From: CAVXWV01 sp963695415
GTDB taxonomy: Bacteria; Chloroflexota; Anaerolineae; Anaerolineales; UBA4823
NCBI GenBank assembly: GCA_963695415.1
Contig: CAVOGL010000023.1
Coordinates: forward strand, 558,001-622,000
DNA: 64,000 bases
Reading direction: 5' to 3'
Below are positions 26,843 to 37,120 of this stretch, piece after piece. Positions within the stretch are counted from its first letter, which is position 1. Every line of letters begins with the position of its first letter. The notes under the pieces were generated by a model. It was given only the letters and a program-made list of their open reading frames with translations, had not been told where the DNA came from and made no database searches. The translations under genes were made by a program, and so were the position numbers.

Positions 26843-29800
26843 ATGAGCATCCTTGCTGGTATTTCCGCAGTACAGATAACCCCTCCCATTGGCGTAGAAC
26901 TGGCAGGTTACAGTTTCGGTGCGAGTGTGGGTGTGCTGGATGAACTTATTCGCCCAGGTGCTTTATTTGCAGCAGGATGAGGAAAAAGTAGTAATTATCA
27001 CTGCCGACCTGCTCACCTTAGGGGGAGAATTTGTGACCAGGATGCGAGAGACGATCGAGTCTGGGACAGGTATTGATGGAGATCGAGTGATGCTCTCCGC
27101 TTCGCACACACATTCCGGACCAACAACGAAACCGTTCCGCCAGTGGGGGAAGATGGATAAAGATTATGTCCGGGAGCTTGAGAGAATCCTGCTGGCGGCT
27201 GTGAATCAGGCAGCCGGCTCTGCCCAACCGGTTCGCATATCGATGGGCACAGGCAGTGTGGATTCGATCAGTGAAAACCGGCGTGGGCTTGCGGACATCC
27301 GCGATACGTCCGTGCCGGTCATCCGGTTGGATAAAGAGGACGGGAAACCACTCTGCATTCTGTACGGTTTTGGCTGCCACCCGGTCAGCCTGCACAGCTA
27401 CGGCAACCTTTTCTCGCCCGATTATCCTGGCTATACGCGCAGTACGGTGCGTGCCATCCTGGGGGAAGACGTTCAGGTGATGTTTATACTGGGAACAGCC
27501 GGTGACATCAACCCCAAAGGCTATGTCCCGCGCACATTTACACCGGATGATTCCCTGCGCATGGGCGCGATCCTGGGCTGCGAGGTGGCGAAAACAGCTT
27601 TGGAATCCCAACCTGCTTCTAAAACGATCCTGGAGATAAGCCAGGAATTTGTGGATCTTCCGTGCGTGCCACTGCCTTCTCGTGAGGAACTGGAACAGCT
27701 GGTACAAAAGTATTCCGGTGAGGCCGATGGATTGACGGAGGTTGGCGAGAGTGTTGAAAGAGTCTCAGTGGTTGAGATCCGCCGGGATTGGGCGAAAGAT
27801 AGTCTTCAAGCTTTGCAGGACGGAGTTTTTGGCGAATATGTCCCCTGTGAGATGACCTGGATCCGCTTGGGAGATGCTGTGATATTTTTTGCACCACTGG
27901 AGTTGTTTACTGGAACCGGGCTGGCGATCAACCTGGCTTCACCGGCGCGGACGACCCTGATAGCTTCCAACTCCAATGGCGCCCTGGGTTACCTGCCCAC
28001 CCTGGATGCATACCTCACCCCGGACTATACCAACCCGGAAGGGCTGGCGCCAAAAGTCTATGGAGTTCATTCATTCTCTGAGCAGGCCGAACCCATCTTT
28101 CGTAAACATTCCATTCAAGATGCTCAAAGGGATATTTTCATGAGCGATGAAATTCGAATTGTAAATCTTGAGCCAACTGTCTTTTACCGCCGCGGGCAGG
28201 ATGGGAGCCTTGATCAACAGGCGATCCTGACTCTTGATAACATGGGTGATCCAATCCATGCGGTCACCACTTCAATTTCCTTAATTACGTCTGCAAGCCA
28301 AATTGTTGATGGCAGCCGTACACACCATTTATCTTATGTTCTCAACACCATCCCTTCCGGACGAGAGCAATTCCCAGTTTATTTGCCAGATATACAGCAT
28401 CCAGCTTCCCTGTTCCTGGAAATTGCTGTTGGTACGCGCATGCTGGATCGCCGAGAGTTTACCTGGTTTCCGGGAAAACACTGGGAAATTTACCTGGTGC
28501 ACGGCTCGCACCACGACCTCGGCTATACGGATATTCCCAGCAACGTATTGAGTGAACATGACCACCATCTGGATAAAGTGCTTGAGTTTTGCGAACAGAC
28601 ACAAGATTGGCCAGATGAGGTGAAATTCCGTTATGTGATCGAACAGGCATGGTCTATCCTTCATTATATCGATAACCGGTCTCCTGAGACTACCGCCAGA
28701 ATGGTTGAATTCATCCGTCAGGGTCGCATCGAAGTGACAGCTTTTCTGGACAATATGACCGCAGAATTATGCGGGCACGAGCAGCAGGTAAGGCTGGTTT
28801 ATCCCGCATTCAGGCTGGCAGACAAGTATGGTTTTCAAATCAGCTCAGCGGAACACAACGATATCCCCGGGATTCCCTGGGGTTTCGTCAGTGTATTATC
28901 GGGTTCCGGTGTGCGTTATTTTGCACCTTCCGTACAGGATTATTTTGCCTGGGGTTTCAAAGTGCACCCCAACTGGGATGAGGATGCCCTCTTGATGCGG
29001 GATATGCCCGGTGCTTTCTGGTGGCAGGGACGGGATGGCAGCCGTGTGTTATGCTGGTTCAGTGGGGACAAAATCGAGAATGCCTGGCTTTGGAACTTAG
29101 AGGGTGGCGAAAAGGAACTTTCGGAATTTTTAGATCACCTTTCCACAGGCGGCTACACAGCAGACATGGTGCGCGTAAAACTGTTGGGCGGCAGGCGTGA
29201 TAATGCCCCGCCTGATTTGCGCATCAGCCAGGTTGCCCGGCAATGGAATGAGCGCTGGGCTTTTCCTCGTCTACGGGTCTCTACGAATGCTGAATTTTTT
29301 TCTCGATTTGAGAAAACATATGGGTCAACTTTACGCACATTGCGCGGTGACTTACCAAACACTGATTACCCAATTGGTGCCATCAGCCATGCAAAGGAGG
29401 TTGCAGTCAACCGCCAGACGCATGACTTCCTGCCTGCAGCAGAGAAGTTTGCTGCATGGGCATCAATGGTAAGTGATTATGAATATCCATCTCAAACGTT
29501 GACCGAAGCCTATACTGCCAGTTTGTTCCATGATGGTCACTGCGGCGGGATGGCTCATCCAATAGGACCAGCCCAGGATGCAGCCTGGAGCCAGAAGCAC
29601 GAATTTGCATACCGGGCAAACGCGCTGGCTCATGATGTGTTTGTCAAAAGCACCAACAGGATTGCCGATCAGATCCGGTTTGAACAGGAAGGGAACCATA
29701 TCGTGGTTTTCAATTCTCTGGCACAACCAAGGTCTGATGTTGTCCGCATGATGGTACGGTCTCCTGATCCGTGTGGTATGCCGATGTATTGGCAAGAATC

Positions 29801-31301
29801 GCTGGTGGGAAAGCAGGCTCCTGCAGAGCTTGTGCCGGGAACGGTGATCGGACGGAAACGGTTCCACATTCCAGTGAAGATCCTGGAAAACGCTTTTGAA
29901 TTGATTGATACCTCGACAGGCAAGCAGGTTCCGGTCCAGCTTGTTTATTTGAATGACCCGCTGGCTGCCCGTCCTTATGCTGCCCAACGTTGGGCGTTGG
30001 GTCAGGTTGAGAGCAATAATCCTGAAACGATAATCGGGGATGCAGGTCATCACCTGGAGTTGTTATTTGAGGCGCAGGATGTACCATCGATGGGTTTTAA
30101 AACTTATCTGTTAAACCCGATTTCTGCTGCTGACACCAGTTCGCTTCCCGGAACTGACTTGCGCATAGGTGATTGCTGGTTGGAGAACGGTTATTACCGG
30201 GTCGAGCTGGATGTTGAAAGTGGCGCTGTGACCAGCATTTACGACAAACTATTACGGCGTGAATGGGTCGATGACAGCGCTCGTTTTGGATTTAACCAAC
30301 TACTGGTGCGATCTCCGCAGACGGGTGCGGTCAGCGTTCCAGATCAAATCGAAGTTCTGACCGGTGAAAATGGTCCGCTGTGTGCCAGCCTGCTTGTCAA
30401 AGCAAGGGCTCCTGGCTGCCCTCAACTTACCCTGGAGATCACTCTATATCATGGCATCCGCCGGATTGATTTCGCCAACCGGGTCTTAAGGGATTCCACT
30501 CCATTTTATGAGGTTTACTTTGCCTTTCCTTTGCAGGTAAAAAAGCCCCGGTTCCATTTTGAAACCAGCAACTGCGTGGTGGAGCCAATCCGAGATCAGC
30601 TGCCAGGGACCAATACAGATGCTTATACGGTGCAGCATTGGGTCTCGGTAAGTGACGCTGTTTGCACTGCGGTCTGGTCCAGTAGGGATGCACCGGTGGT
30701 AGCCCTGGGTGACCTGTGGCCCGGTTATGTTTCCCAGGCGCATCATGGCATCACCCCTCCTGGTTATGGGCATGAATTCCTTACGGATCCTGACCAGTTA
30801 ATCCAGGGTCACATTTACTCCTATGTAATGAACAACAACTTCCGCACCAATTTCGATCCCGTACAGGTAGCAGATGTGTTGTTCCGGTATTCGATAACCA
30901 CCCGGGAAGGAGATTGGCAGCAGATCAAAGCGCCTGACTTTGGGTGGGGGTGTGCCAATCCTTTGGAGACGGTGTGTCTTAAAGGACCGCAGCCAGGTAA
31001 ACTGGATCTAACAACCAGTTTCTGTCGCCTTGATCAAGAAAATATCCAGCTGCTGGCAATCAAACTGGCGGAGGATGGCGACGGGCTGATCCTGAGACTG
31101 GCTGAAGTTTATGGGCTGGGTTGCCATTTGAAGGTGAATTTACCCCTGACCAACCTCATGCAAGTTTGGCGCTGTGATCTGGTTGAGCGAAACCTGGAGT
31201 CTCTGCCACATGACGATGATTCGATAGATGTGGATATCCAACCCTATGCTCTGGTAACAATTCGCTGCCGATTACAAAGGCTGGATCTTAATCAATCATA
31301 A
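26843..31301 (+). CDS. Ceramidase-like domain joined to GH38 alpha-mannosidase
   Basis: Start ATG 26843 follows CAGGAG at 26831-26836 and gives MSILAGISAVQITPPIGVELAGYS. The frame stops at 26980, but the coding sense continues in another frame from about 26950 (LYLQQDEEKVVIITADLL), so an indel lies near 26945-26965. To about 28130 it resembles the neutral ceramidase N-terminal domain: SASHTHSGPTT, GFGCHPVSLH, LGTAGDINPKGY. From 28140 (MSDEIRIVNLEP) it becomes a GH38 alpha-mannosidase-type glycosidase with HGSHHDLGYTD and a long beta-sandwich C-terminal part, about 1054 residues. There is no stop between the two. Either a natural fusion or two genes merged by loss of a stop; an AAAGG precedes the inner ATG. 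Substrate likely alpha-mannosides. Confidence 0.8.
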
Positions 31302-31316
31302 ATCTGATCATTCCGA

Positions 31317-32171
31317 TCAGTACTTCGAGATCTTCTGTTCTACCCACCTGACAAACATCGCCAACCCAAGGGTCATCAGCAGGTAGAGCATTGCGACAAT
31401 ATTGTAAGTCTCGAAGAATTTGAAAGTCGATGCAGAATAAACTTTTCCCAGCTGGGTGATATCCTGCACACCCAGGACGGACACCAGGGCTAAGTCTTTG
31501 AGCATAGCCACAAACTCATTACCCAATGCCGGCAGAACATTGCGTACCGCCTGAGGCAGGAGGATATAACGCATGGTCTGCCAGTAGCTGGCTCCTTCGG
31601 TCTGGGCGGCTTCACGCTGCTCCTTTTCGATCGATTGGATCCCGGCTCGGAAGATCTCAGAGATGAAGGCGCTGTAGCCAACGGATAGAGCCAGGATAGC
31701 ACGCACCGTAAAGCCAACCTGGCGGACGTTGATTTCCCGCATGATCCCGGCGTCGATCAAGGGTCTTCCTGCCGTGTTGATTAAGATCACCAGCGCGGGG
31801 GCGCCGACAAAAGCGATGTAGAGAAGCAGCACCAGCATGGGTATGCCGCGAAGTACTTCTACAAAAAAGGAAGAGAGCTCCTGAAGAAAGCGGTTCTGCG
31901 AGACCCGCATCAGGCTCCATCCCAATCCCATCAAAACCGCCAGGGAGTACGAGATGATTGAGACGTAAATCGTCGTCCAGACGCCCTTGCGGACGGCAGA
32001 AAAAATGATCTGGTAATCCTCCCGGTTCGCGACGGTCCAGATAGCCAGAATCAGAAGCAGGAGGGCAGCAAGCAGCCAGTATGGAAGCCTGGAGAGACGG
32101 TCTGAAGCCGGAACGAGATGAGATTGAATTTGACGCGCCGGTATATCAGCCTGGGTTGACGGGGTGTTCAA
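31317..32171 (-). CDS. Amino-acid ABC transporter permease (HisM/GlnP type)
   Basis: Polar amino acid permease of about 284 residues. Start TTG 32171 (MNTPSTQADIP) is preferred because GGAGG lies 5 nt upstream; the frame is open to 32219, but that ATG sits in a hairpin loop. IYVSIISYSLAVLMGLGWSLMRVSQ begins the pore part, and the loop REAAQTEGASYWQTMRYILLPQAVRNVLPALGNEF is the EAA motif docking on the ATPase. No ATPase gene lies in the window next to it, so it may be shared or encoded elsewhere. Downstream of a duplicated binding protein. Confidence 0.87.
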   Translation of the reverse strand: MNTPSTQADIPARQIQSHLVPASDRLSRLPYWLLAALLLLILAIWTVANREDYQIIFSAVRKGVWTTIYVSIISYSLAVLMGLGWSLMRVSQNRFLQELSSFFVEVLRGIPMLVLLLYIAFVGAPALVILINTAGRPLIDAGIMREINVRQVGFTVRAILALSVGYSAFISEIFRAGIQSIEKEQREAAQTEGASYWQTMRYILLPQAVRNVLPALGNEFVAMLKDLALVSVLGVQDITQLGKVYSASTFKFFETYNIVAMLYLLMTLGLAMFVRWVEQKISKY

Positions 32172-32200
32172 AACCGCCTCCAATAATATTTGAATGAAGT

Positions 32201-32240
32201 TTATCCTGTAGAGCGGCATTTGAGCCGCTCTACAGGATAA
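32201..32240. promoter_or_regulatory. Perfect 17-bp intercistronic hairpin
   Basis: TTATCCTGTAGAGCGGC (32201-32217) pairs perfectly with GCCGCTCTACAGGATAA (32224-32240) around a 6-nt loop. It separates the binding-protein stop from the permease start. Such hairpins often stabilise upstream mRNA or partly terminate transcription so the binding protein is made in excess. It lacks a T-run. Confidence 0.6.
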
Positions 32241-32243
32241 CAG

Positions 32244-33959
32244 TTATTGACTTGCCGGCTCGTAAAGGAAGAACCAGCGATTATTGAGGTGTTCAAGAAA
32301 TCCGTCAGATCTCATTGTCTCGAGAGCGGCATTGAACGCCTCGACCAGGTCAGATCCCGGGGTGAAGATGAAACCGAACTCCTCGGTGCCCAGGGGATCA
32401 CCGATCACCTTGAGCTGGTCGGGGTTAGCGCCGATGTAGCCGCGGCTGGATGCTGCATCCATCAATACCATGTCGACATCACCGGTCAGGAGAGCCTGGA
32501 CTGCAGCGCCGAAATTCTCAAAGAGGATGATGCGCGGGTTGGCTTCGTCCCCATCGAGGACTTCATAAACACCCACATAGAAGTTGGTGGTGCCGGTCTG
32601 CGAGCCGATCAGCAGGTCTTCGTCCGCAGCGAACTCCTCCGGGTTAGTGAAGCGGTCTTCATCAGCGCGCACGAGCATGAACATTTGCGAGACCATGTAG
32701 GGGTCGGAGAAGTCGACCTGGGCTTTGCGGTCATCGGTGATGCCGATACCGTCCATGCCGACATCGAACTGACCTTCCTGGACAGCGGCGATCATCGTAT
32801 CCCAGGTGGTCACCTGCCAGTCCACGGCGCAGTTCAGCCGGCGGCAGATCTCGTTGACCGCATCGTACTCCCATCCGACGGATTTGCCGGAAAGCGGGTC
32901 GACGAAGTTGAGCGGGGTGTAGTCATTACCGGTCACTGCCACCACCGTACGCCCTTCCAGGTCGGAAAGAAGGTCGTAGGCGTCTTCTTTGTTCGGGTCC
33001 ACGATGAAGAACCAGCGGTTATTGAGGTAATCTAAATAACCGTCCGCTTTCATCTGGGCGATGGCGGCGTTGAAAGGTTCAACCAGATCGGAATCTGGGG
33101 TGAAGATGAAACCGAACTCCTCGGTGCCCAGGGGATCACCGATCACCTTGAGCTGGTCGGGGTTGGCGCCGATGTAGCCGCGGCTGGATGCTGCATCCAT
33201 CAATACCATGTCGACATCACCGGTCAGGAGAGCCTGGACTGCAGCGCCGAAATTCTCAAAGAGGATGATGCGCGGGTTGGCTTCGTCCCCATCGAGGACT
33301 TCATAAACACCCACGTAGAAGTTGGTGGTGCCGGTCTGCGAGCCGATCAGCAGGTCTTCGTCCGCAGCGAACTCCTCCGGGTTGGTGAAGCGGTCTTCAT
33401 CAGCGCGCACGAGCATGAACATCTGCGAGACCATGTAGGGGTCGGAGAAGTCGACCTGGGCTTTGCGGTCATCGGTGATGCCGATACCGTCCATGCCGAC
33501 ATCGAACTGACCTTCCTGGACAGCGGCGATCATCGTATCCCAGGTGGTCACCTGCCAGTCCACGGCGCAGTTCAGCCGGCGGCAGATCTCGTTGACCGCA
33601 TCGTATTCCCATCCGACGGATTCGCCGGAAAGCGGGTCGACGAAATTGAGCGGGGTGTAGTCATTACCGGTAACAGCCACTACCGTACGCCCTTCCAGGT
33701 CGGGCAGGCGTAAGGTCTTCGGCGTTTCGGTCATGGCAGGTTCTTCAACAGGTTCAGCGGTTGGCTCAACGGCGACCTCTTCCGTGGGTTCTTCCATCAC
33801 TTCCTCGGTAGGCTCTACCACCGGTTCTTCAGTTACCTCAATCATGGGTTCTTCGGTAGCTGGGGACTCAGTCGGAGTTGCTCCGGAAGTGCATGCAGCC
33901 AGCTGCATGGATAGGAGCAGGACAGTTACCAGTATTAGCGTGAATAAACTTTTCTTCAT
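32244..33959 (-). CDS. Tandem-duplicated amino-acid-binding lipoprotein
   Basis: 571 residues. Lipobox LAAC (Cys23), acidic Glu/Pro/Thr stalk, then two near-identical periplasmic-binding-protein type 2 domains (each about 245 residues, beginning DLEGRTVVAVTGNDYTPLNF). Landmarks: CAVDWQVTTWDTMIAAVQEGQFDVGMDGIGI and LLIGSQTGTTNFYVG. At nucleotide level 32361-32965 and 33099-33703 are almost identical with a 738-nt (246-codon) offset. The second copy lacks its own signal peptide, so one polypeptide has two binding lobes pairs. It could raise local ligand capture. Recent duplication is likely; an assembly artefact cannot be excluded. Confidence 0.88.
   Translation of the reverse strand: MKKSLFTLILVTVLLLSMQLAACTSGATPTESPATEEPMIEVTEEPVVEPTEEVMEEPTEEVAVEPTAEPVEEPAMTETPKTLRLPDLEGRTVVAVTGNDYTPLNFVDPLSGESVGWEYDAVNEICRRLNCAVDWQVTTWDTMIAAVQEGQFDVGMDGIGITDDRKAQVDFSDPYMVSQMFMLVRADEDRFTNPEEFAADEDLLIGSQTGTTNFYVGVYEVLDGDEANPRIILFENFGAAVQALLTGDVDMVLMDAASSRGYIGANPDQLKVIGDPLGTEEFGFIFTPDSDLVEPFNAAIAQMKADGYLDYLNNRWFFIVDPNKEDAYDLLSDLEGRTVVAVTGNDYTPLNFVDPLSGKSVGWEYDAVNEICRRLNCAVDWQVTTWDTMIAAVQEGQFDVGMDGIGITDDRKAQVDFSDPYMVSQMFMLVRADEDRFTNPEEFAADEDLLIGSQTGTTNFYVGVYEVLDGDEANPRIILFENFGAAVQALLTGDVDMVLMDAASSRGYIGANPDQLKVIGDPLGTEEFGFIFTPGSDLVEAFNAALETMRSDGFLEHLNNRWFFLYEPASQ
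32361..33703. repeat. 738-nt-offset near-identical duplication inside a gene
   Basis: Copies at about 32361-32965 and 33099-33703, each about 605 nt, inside the binding-protein gene. They differ at only a few positions visible by eye, such as gggttagcg vs gggttggcg. The offset is a multiple of three, so the frame is kept. Confidence 0.85.
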
Positions 33960-34124
33960 GGTTTCTTCCTTTGTTCAATAAAATCCAATCAGCCTGTCCA
34001 GATGACCTGGAAAAGCGATAACTATGAGGCAGTATAGCATACAAGAAAATGGGTAACAAGCGGAAACGGACGATTTTGAGGAATTGGAAAATAGCCGATC
34101 AACACACTTCAAAATTTTCATTTC

Positions 34125-34153
34125 TGTACAAGACAATATTGGTCTTTTATGAT
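34125..34153 (+). promoter_or_regulatory. Possible promoter for RCC1-repeat protein
   Basis: TGTACA at 34125-34130 and TATGAT at 34148-34153 with a 17-nt spacer, 49 nt before the ATG. Confidence 0.3.
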
Positions 34154-34202
34154 ATATTTTTTACCGTAAAATAAACACATCGCTTCATACAGGAGTTCAT
34201 TT

Positions 34203-36488
34203 ATGCGGAAAATTACCGGGCTCGTCATTCTGGGCACACTTAGCCTTTTGCTTCTCACTCTTTTTTCTTTCAACCCACCAACTTCTGCCGTAGCTTCTAT
34301 CCAATCAATCGACTCTTCAGTTAGTCAGGCAAGCACGGGCAGCAACCATTCCTGTGCCTTGACCAGTACAGGCGGGGTTGTGTGCTGGGGTCAAAACAAC
34401 TCAGCGCAACTTGGCGATGGGACACGTACATCGCGCATCACCCCTACTCCTGTTTCTGGACTCTCGAGCGGTTTCCAGGCAGTTGTATCCGGACAAACCC
34501 ATTCCTGTGCGTTGACAGATGTGGGAGCGGTGAAATGCTGGGGATTCAACTTCTACGGGCAGCTTGGTAACGGCTCGAACTCAACACCTAATGTTCCCGT
34601 GAGTGTTCTCGGCTTTTCGAACGAAGTCATCGCCCTTGCTGCTGGTGCGAACCACACCTGCGCCCTAACCAATACCGGCGCGGTGAAGTGCTGGGGGTTG
34701 AACACCAGTGGTCAGCTCGGAAATGCGGACAACGCCAATTCGAACGTGCCCGTCGATGTGAACGGTTTATCCAGCGGTGTCAGCGCCATCGGTGCAGGAG
34801 ATTATCACACCTGTGCATTATTATCTACAGGAGGTGGAAAGTGTTGGGGCAGCAACGGCGCGGGGCAGCTGGGAGATAACTCAACCGATGACAGCAATGT
34901 GCCGGTAAATATTGACTCGCTCGCCGTGGTTCTAAGTGAAGTCGATGCTGGTGAAGAACACACTTGCGTACGCACGAGCAGCGGTGGGATGTACTGCTGG
35001 GGACGCAACAACAATGGGAGGCTGGGCGATGGCACGTACGACGATAAACTGGTCCCTGTGCAGGTGACCGGTTTGGCAAGCGGTGTGACTTCAATCGATG
35101 CTGGCAGGTTACACTCCTGTGCAGTGGTCAACGGTGGGGCAAAATGCTGGGGTAATAATTCCGATGGGCAGCTGGGTGATGGCACAACGAGTGGTAAGAA
35201 CATCCCAACTGACGTCTCAGGCTTGACCAGCGGGGTTGCCTCGGTCAGCGCAAGTCGGGCGCACACCTGTGCTGTACTGTCTTCGGGTGGGTTGTATTGC
35301 TGGGGCTATAACTATTATGGGCAGCTCGGTGATGGCACCTCGGGCATCTACTACTCACCGGTGACCGTCAGCGGGATGAGCAGCGGGATGAGTGATGTCG
35401 CCGCTGGTAATTCGCATACCTGTGCGCTGACCGCCAGTGGAGGGATCAAATGCTGGGGTGGGAACAGCAAAGGCGAGCTTGGAAATGGTACAAACACTGC
35501 CAATAATTTACCGCAGGATGTCACGGGGTTAAGCAGTGGAGTCAGTGAGGTATCCCCTGGCGTAAACTACACCTGTGCCCTGGTCAGCGCTGGGGTCCAG
35601 TGCTGGGGCTATAACTTCCATGGTCAGCTCGGAAATGCAAGTAACAGTGACAGCAATGTGCCGGTCGCGGTGTCAGGGTTAGCCAGTGGCATTTTACAGG
35701 TTGGGACAGGGAGAGTGCATTCCTGTGCCCGAACCAATTCTGGCGGTGTGAAATGCTGGGGATGGAATGATAATGGTCAGCTGGGGAATGGGGGTAACGA
35801 CAACAGCAATACCCCGGTTGATGTCACTGGTTTACCGGCAACGGTATCGTCAGTTGCAGTCGGTGATAACCACACCTGCGTGGTGACAACCACAAACGCA
35901 GCCTACTGCTGGGGCGACAACGAGTTTGGACAGCTTGGAACCGGGAACACGGATGACAGCAACACCCCTGTGGCGGTTTCAGGTCTGGGCAGCAATGTCA
36001 TCGGCATCACTGCCGGCGCTGATCACTCGTGCGCAATCATGAATGGAGGCGCCGCGAAGTGCTGGGGAAAGAATTATTCGGGGCAGCTGGGGGTCACCAG
36101 CGGCGGGATTCAGGAAAGCCCGGTTGACGTGACCAACCTGAACAGCGGGGTAACCAGCCTGGACGGAGGTAGCGCGCACACTTGTGCAATCGTCAGCGGC
36201 GGTGCAAAATGCTGGGGCACCAACTCCTCCGGGGAGTTAGGCATAGACAGCGTTTCCTATACCGATGCGCCCATTGATGTCACGGGACTGCAGAGCGGTG
36301 TTCTGTCGATTACTGCTGGAGGTGGGCATAGTTGTGCGCTGGTCAGCCCATCGGAAGTAAAATGCTGGGGTTCTTCAGACGATGGTGAAATTGGTACGGG
36401 TATCCCAATTAAGAGGACTACCCCCGTGATGGTAAGTGGATACGATGGTCAGAACCGGATATTTGTCCCGTTCCTGACGAATCAATAG
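34203..36488 (+). CDS. Secreted protein with 14 RCC1-like repeats
   Basis: 761 residues: signal peptide (MRKITGLVILGTLSLLLLTLFSF), then 14 repeats of about 51 residues, each with a core of the type HSCALTSTGGVVCWGQN and QLGDG. The two Cys of each repeat (Cys-Ala... and CWG) are near-invariant, so disulfides or metal binding are possible. These resemble bacterial RCC1/alpha-tubulin suppressor repeats that fold as beta-propellers, here probably two propellers. It ends in NRIFVPFLTNQ; a short hydrophobic terminal motif like this is common in secreted Anaerolineae proteins (from memory). Function likely adhesion or protein binding; unknown. Confidence 0.8.
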   Translation: MRKITGLVILGTLSLLLLTLFSFNPPTSAVASIQSIDSSVSQASTGSNHSCALTSTGGVVCWGQNNSAQLGDGTRTSRITPTPVSGLSSGFQAVVSGQTHSCALTDVGAVKCWGFNFYGQLGNGSNSTPNVPVSVLGFSNEVIALAAGANHTCALTNTGAVKCWGLNTSGQLGNADNANSNVPVDVNGLSSGVSAIGAGDYHTCALLSTGGGKCWGSNGAGQLGDNSTDDSNVPVNIDSLAVVLSEVDAGEEHTCVRTSSGGMYCWGRNNNGRLGDGTYDDKLVPVQVTGLASGVTSIDAGRLHSCAVVNGGAKCWGNNSDGQLGDGTTSGKNIPTDVSGLTSGVASVSASRAHTCAVLSSGGLYCWGYNYYGQLGDGTSGIYYSPVTVSGMSSGMSDVAAGNSHTCALTASGGIKCWGGNSKGELGNGTNTANNLPQDVTGLSSGVSEVSPGVNYTCALVSAGVQCWGYNFHGQLGNASNSDSNVPVAVSGLASGILQVGTGRVHSCARTNSGGVKCWGWNDNGQLGNGGNDNSNTPVDVTGLPATVSSVAVGDNHTCVVTTTNAAYCWGDNEFGQLGTGNTDDSNTPVAVSGLGSNVIGITAGADHSCAIMNGGAAKCWGKNYSGQLGVTSGGIQESPVDVTNLNSGVTSLDGGSAHTCAIVSGGAKCWGTNSSGELGIDSVSYTDAPIDVTGLQSGVLSITAGGGHSCALVSPSEVKCWGSSDDGEIGTGIPIKRTTPVMVSGYDGQNRIFVPFLTNQ

Positions 36489-36508
36489 CCTGATTGGCTT
36501 TGTATGAA

Positions 36509-36546
36509 GAAGGGTTCGCAGATATTCATCTGCGAACCCTTCTTTT
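36509..36546. terminator. Bidirectional rho-independent terminator
   Basis: GAAGGGTTCGCAGAT (36509-36523) pairs perfectly with ATCTGCGAACCCTTC (36528-36542), followed by TTTT on the plus strand. It lies between the RCC1 gene and the convergent CBS gene, the stop of which is at 36545-36547. Confidence 0.85.
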
Positions 36547-36994
36547 AGCGATCGCCTGTGATGTAATTTTCAAGCTGACCGATAACGAATTCCTGTTCTG
36601 CGATGATCTCCTTTACCACATCACCGATGGAAATGACACCGACGAGTCTCTTGTTTTCAAGAACCGGCAGGTGGCGGACTTTCTTTTCTGTCATCAGGAA
36701 CATGCATTCTTCGATCGATTGGTTTATATCCACACACAACACCCGCCGGGTCATGATCTCGCCTACAATCGTTTCCCGGGACGATTTCCCCTGCAAGATG
36801 ATCTTCCGGGCGTAATCACGTTCTGAAAATATCCCAACTAATTCACCGTTTTCCAGAACCAGTAAAGCCCCAATGTCTTTCTCCGACATTAAACCCAGTG
36901 CATCAAAAACGCTGGCATCCGGCTCTATGGACCATATATGGTTCCCTTTTGTATTAAGGCAGTGCCTGATAGATTTCACTGTATTGATCGACAC
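36545..36994 (-). CDS. CBS-domain protein
   Basis: 149 residues with two CBS motifs (about residues 20-75 and 85-145), which usually bind adenine nucleotides and sense energy state. GTG start 36994 is preceded by GAGGTGA. Motifs DIGALLVLENGELVGIFSERDYARK and VRHLPVLENKRLVGVISIGDVVKEII are typical. Standalone CBS pair; partner unknown. The 126-bp gap to 37121 shows nothing else. Confidence 0.88.
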   Translation of the reverse strand: MSINTVKSIRHCLNTKGNHIWSIEPDASVFDALGLMSEKDIGALLVLENGELVGIFSERDYARKIILQGKSSRETIVGEIMTRRVLCVDINQSIEECMFLMTEKKVRHLPVLENKRLVGVISIGDVVKEIIAEQEFVIGQLENYITGDR

Positions 36995-37120
36995 GCCGTC
37001 ACCTCATTCCTTTCAACGCCAAATCGCATCTCTAACGCGATAATATAGACCGTAATACTCATTATACTAGATCTTGATGTTCTTGAAGACCCGGATCAAC
37101 CTGGCAGTAAGTTCAGCTTC

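Noticed and set aside
32172..32219. ATG at 32219 as permease start
   Set aside because: It lies in a hairpin loop without a ribosome site, while TTG 32171 has GGAGG at good spacing.
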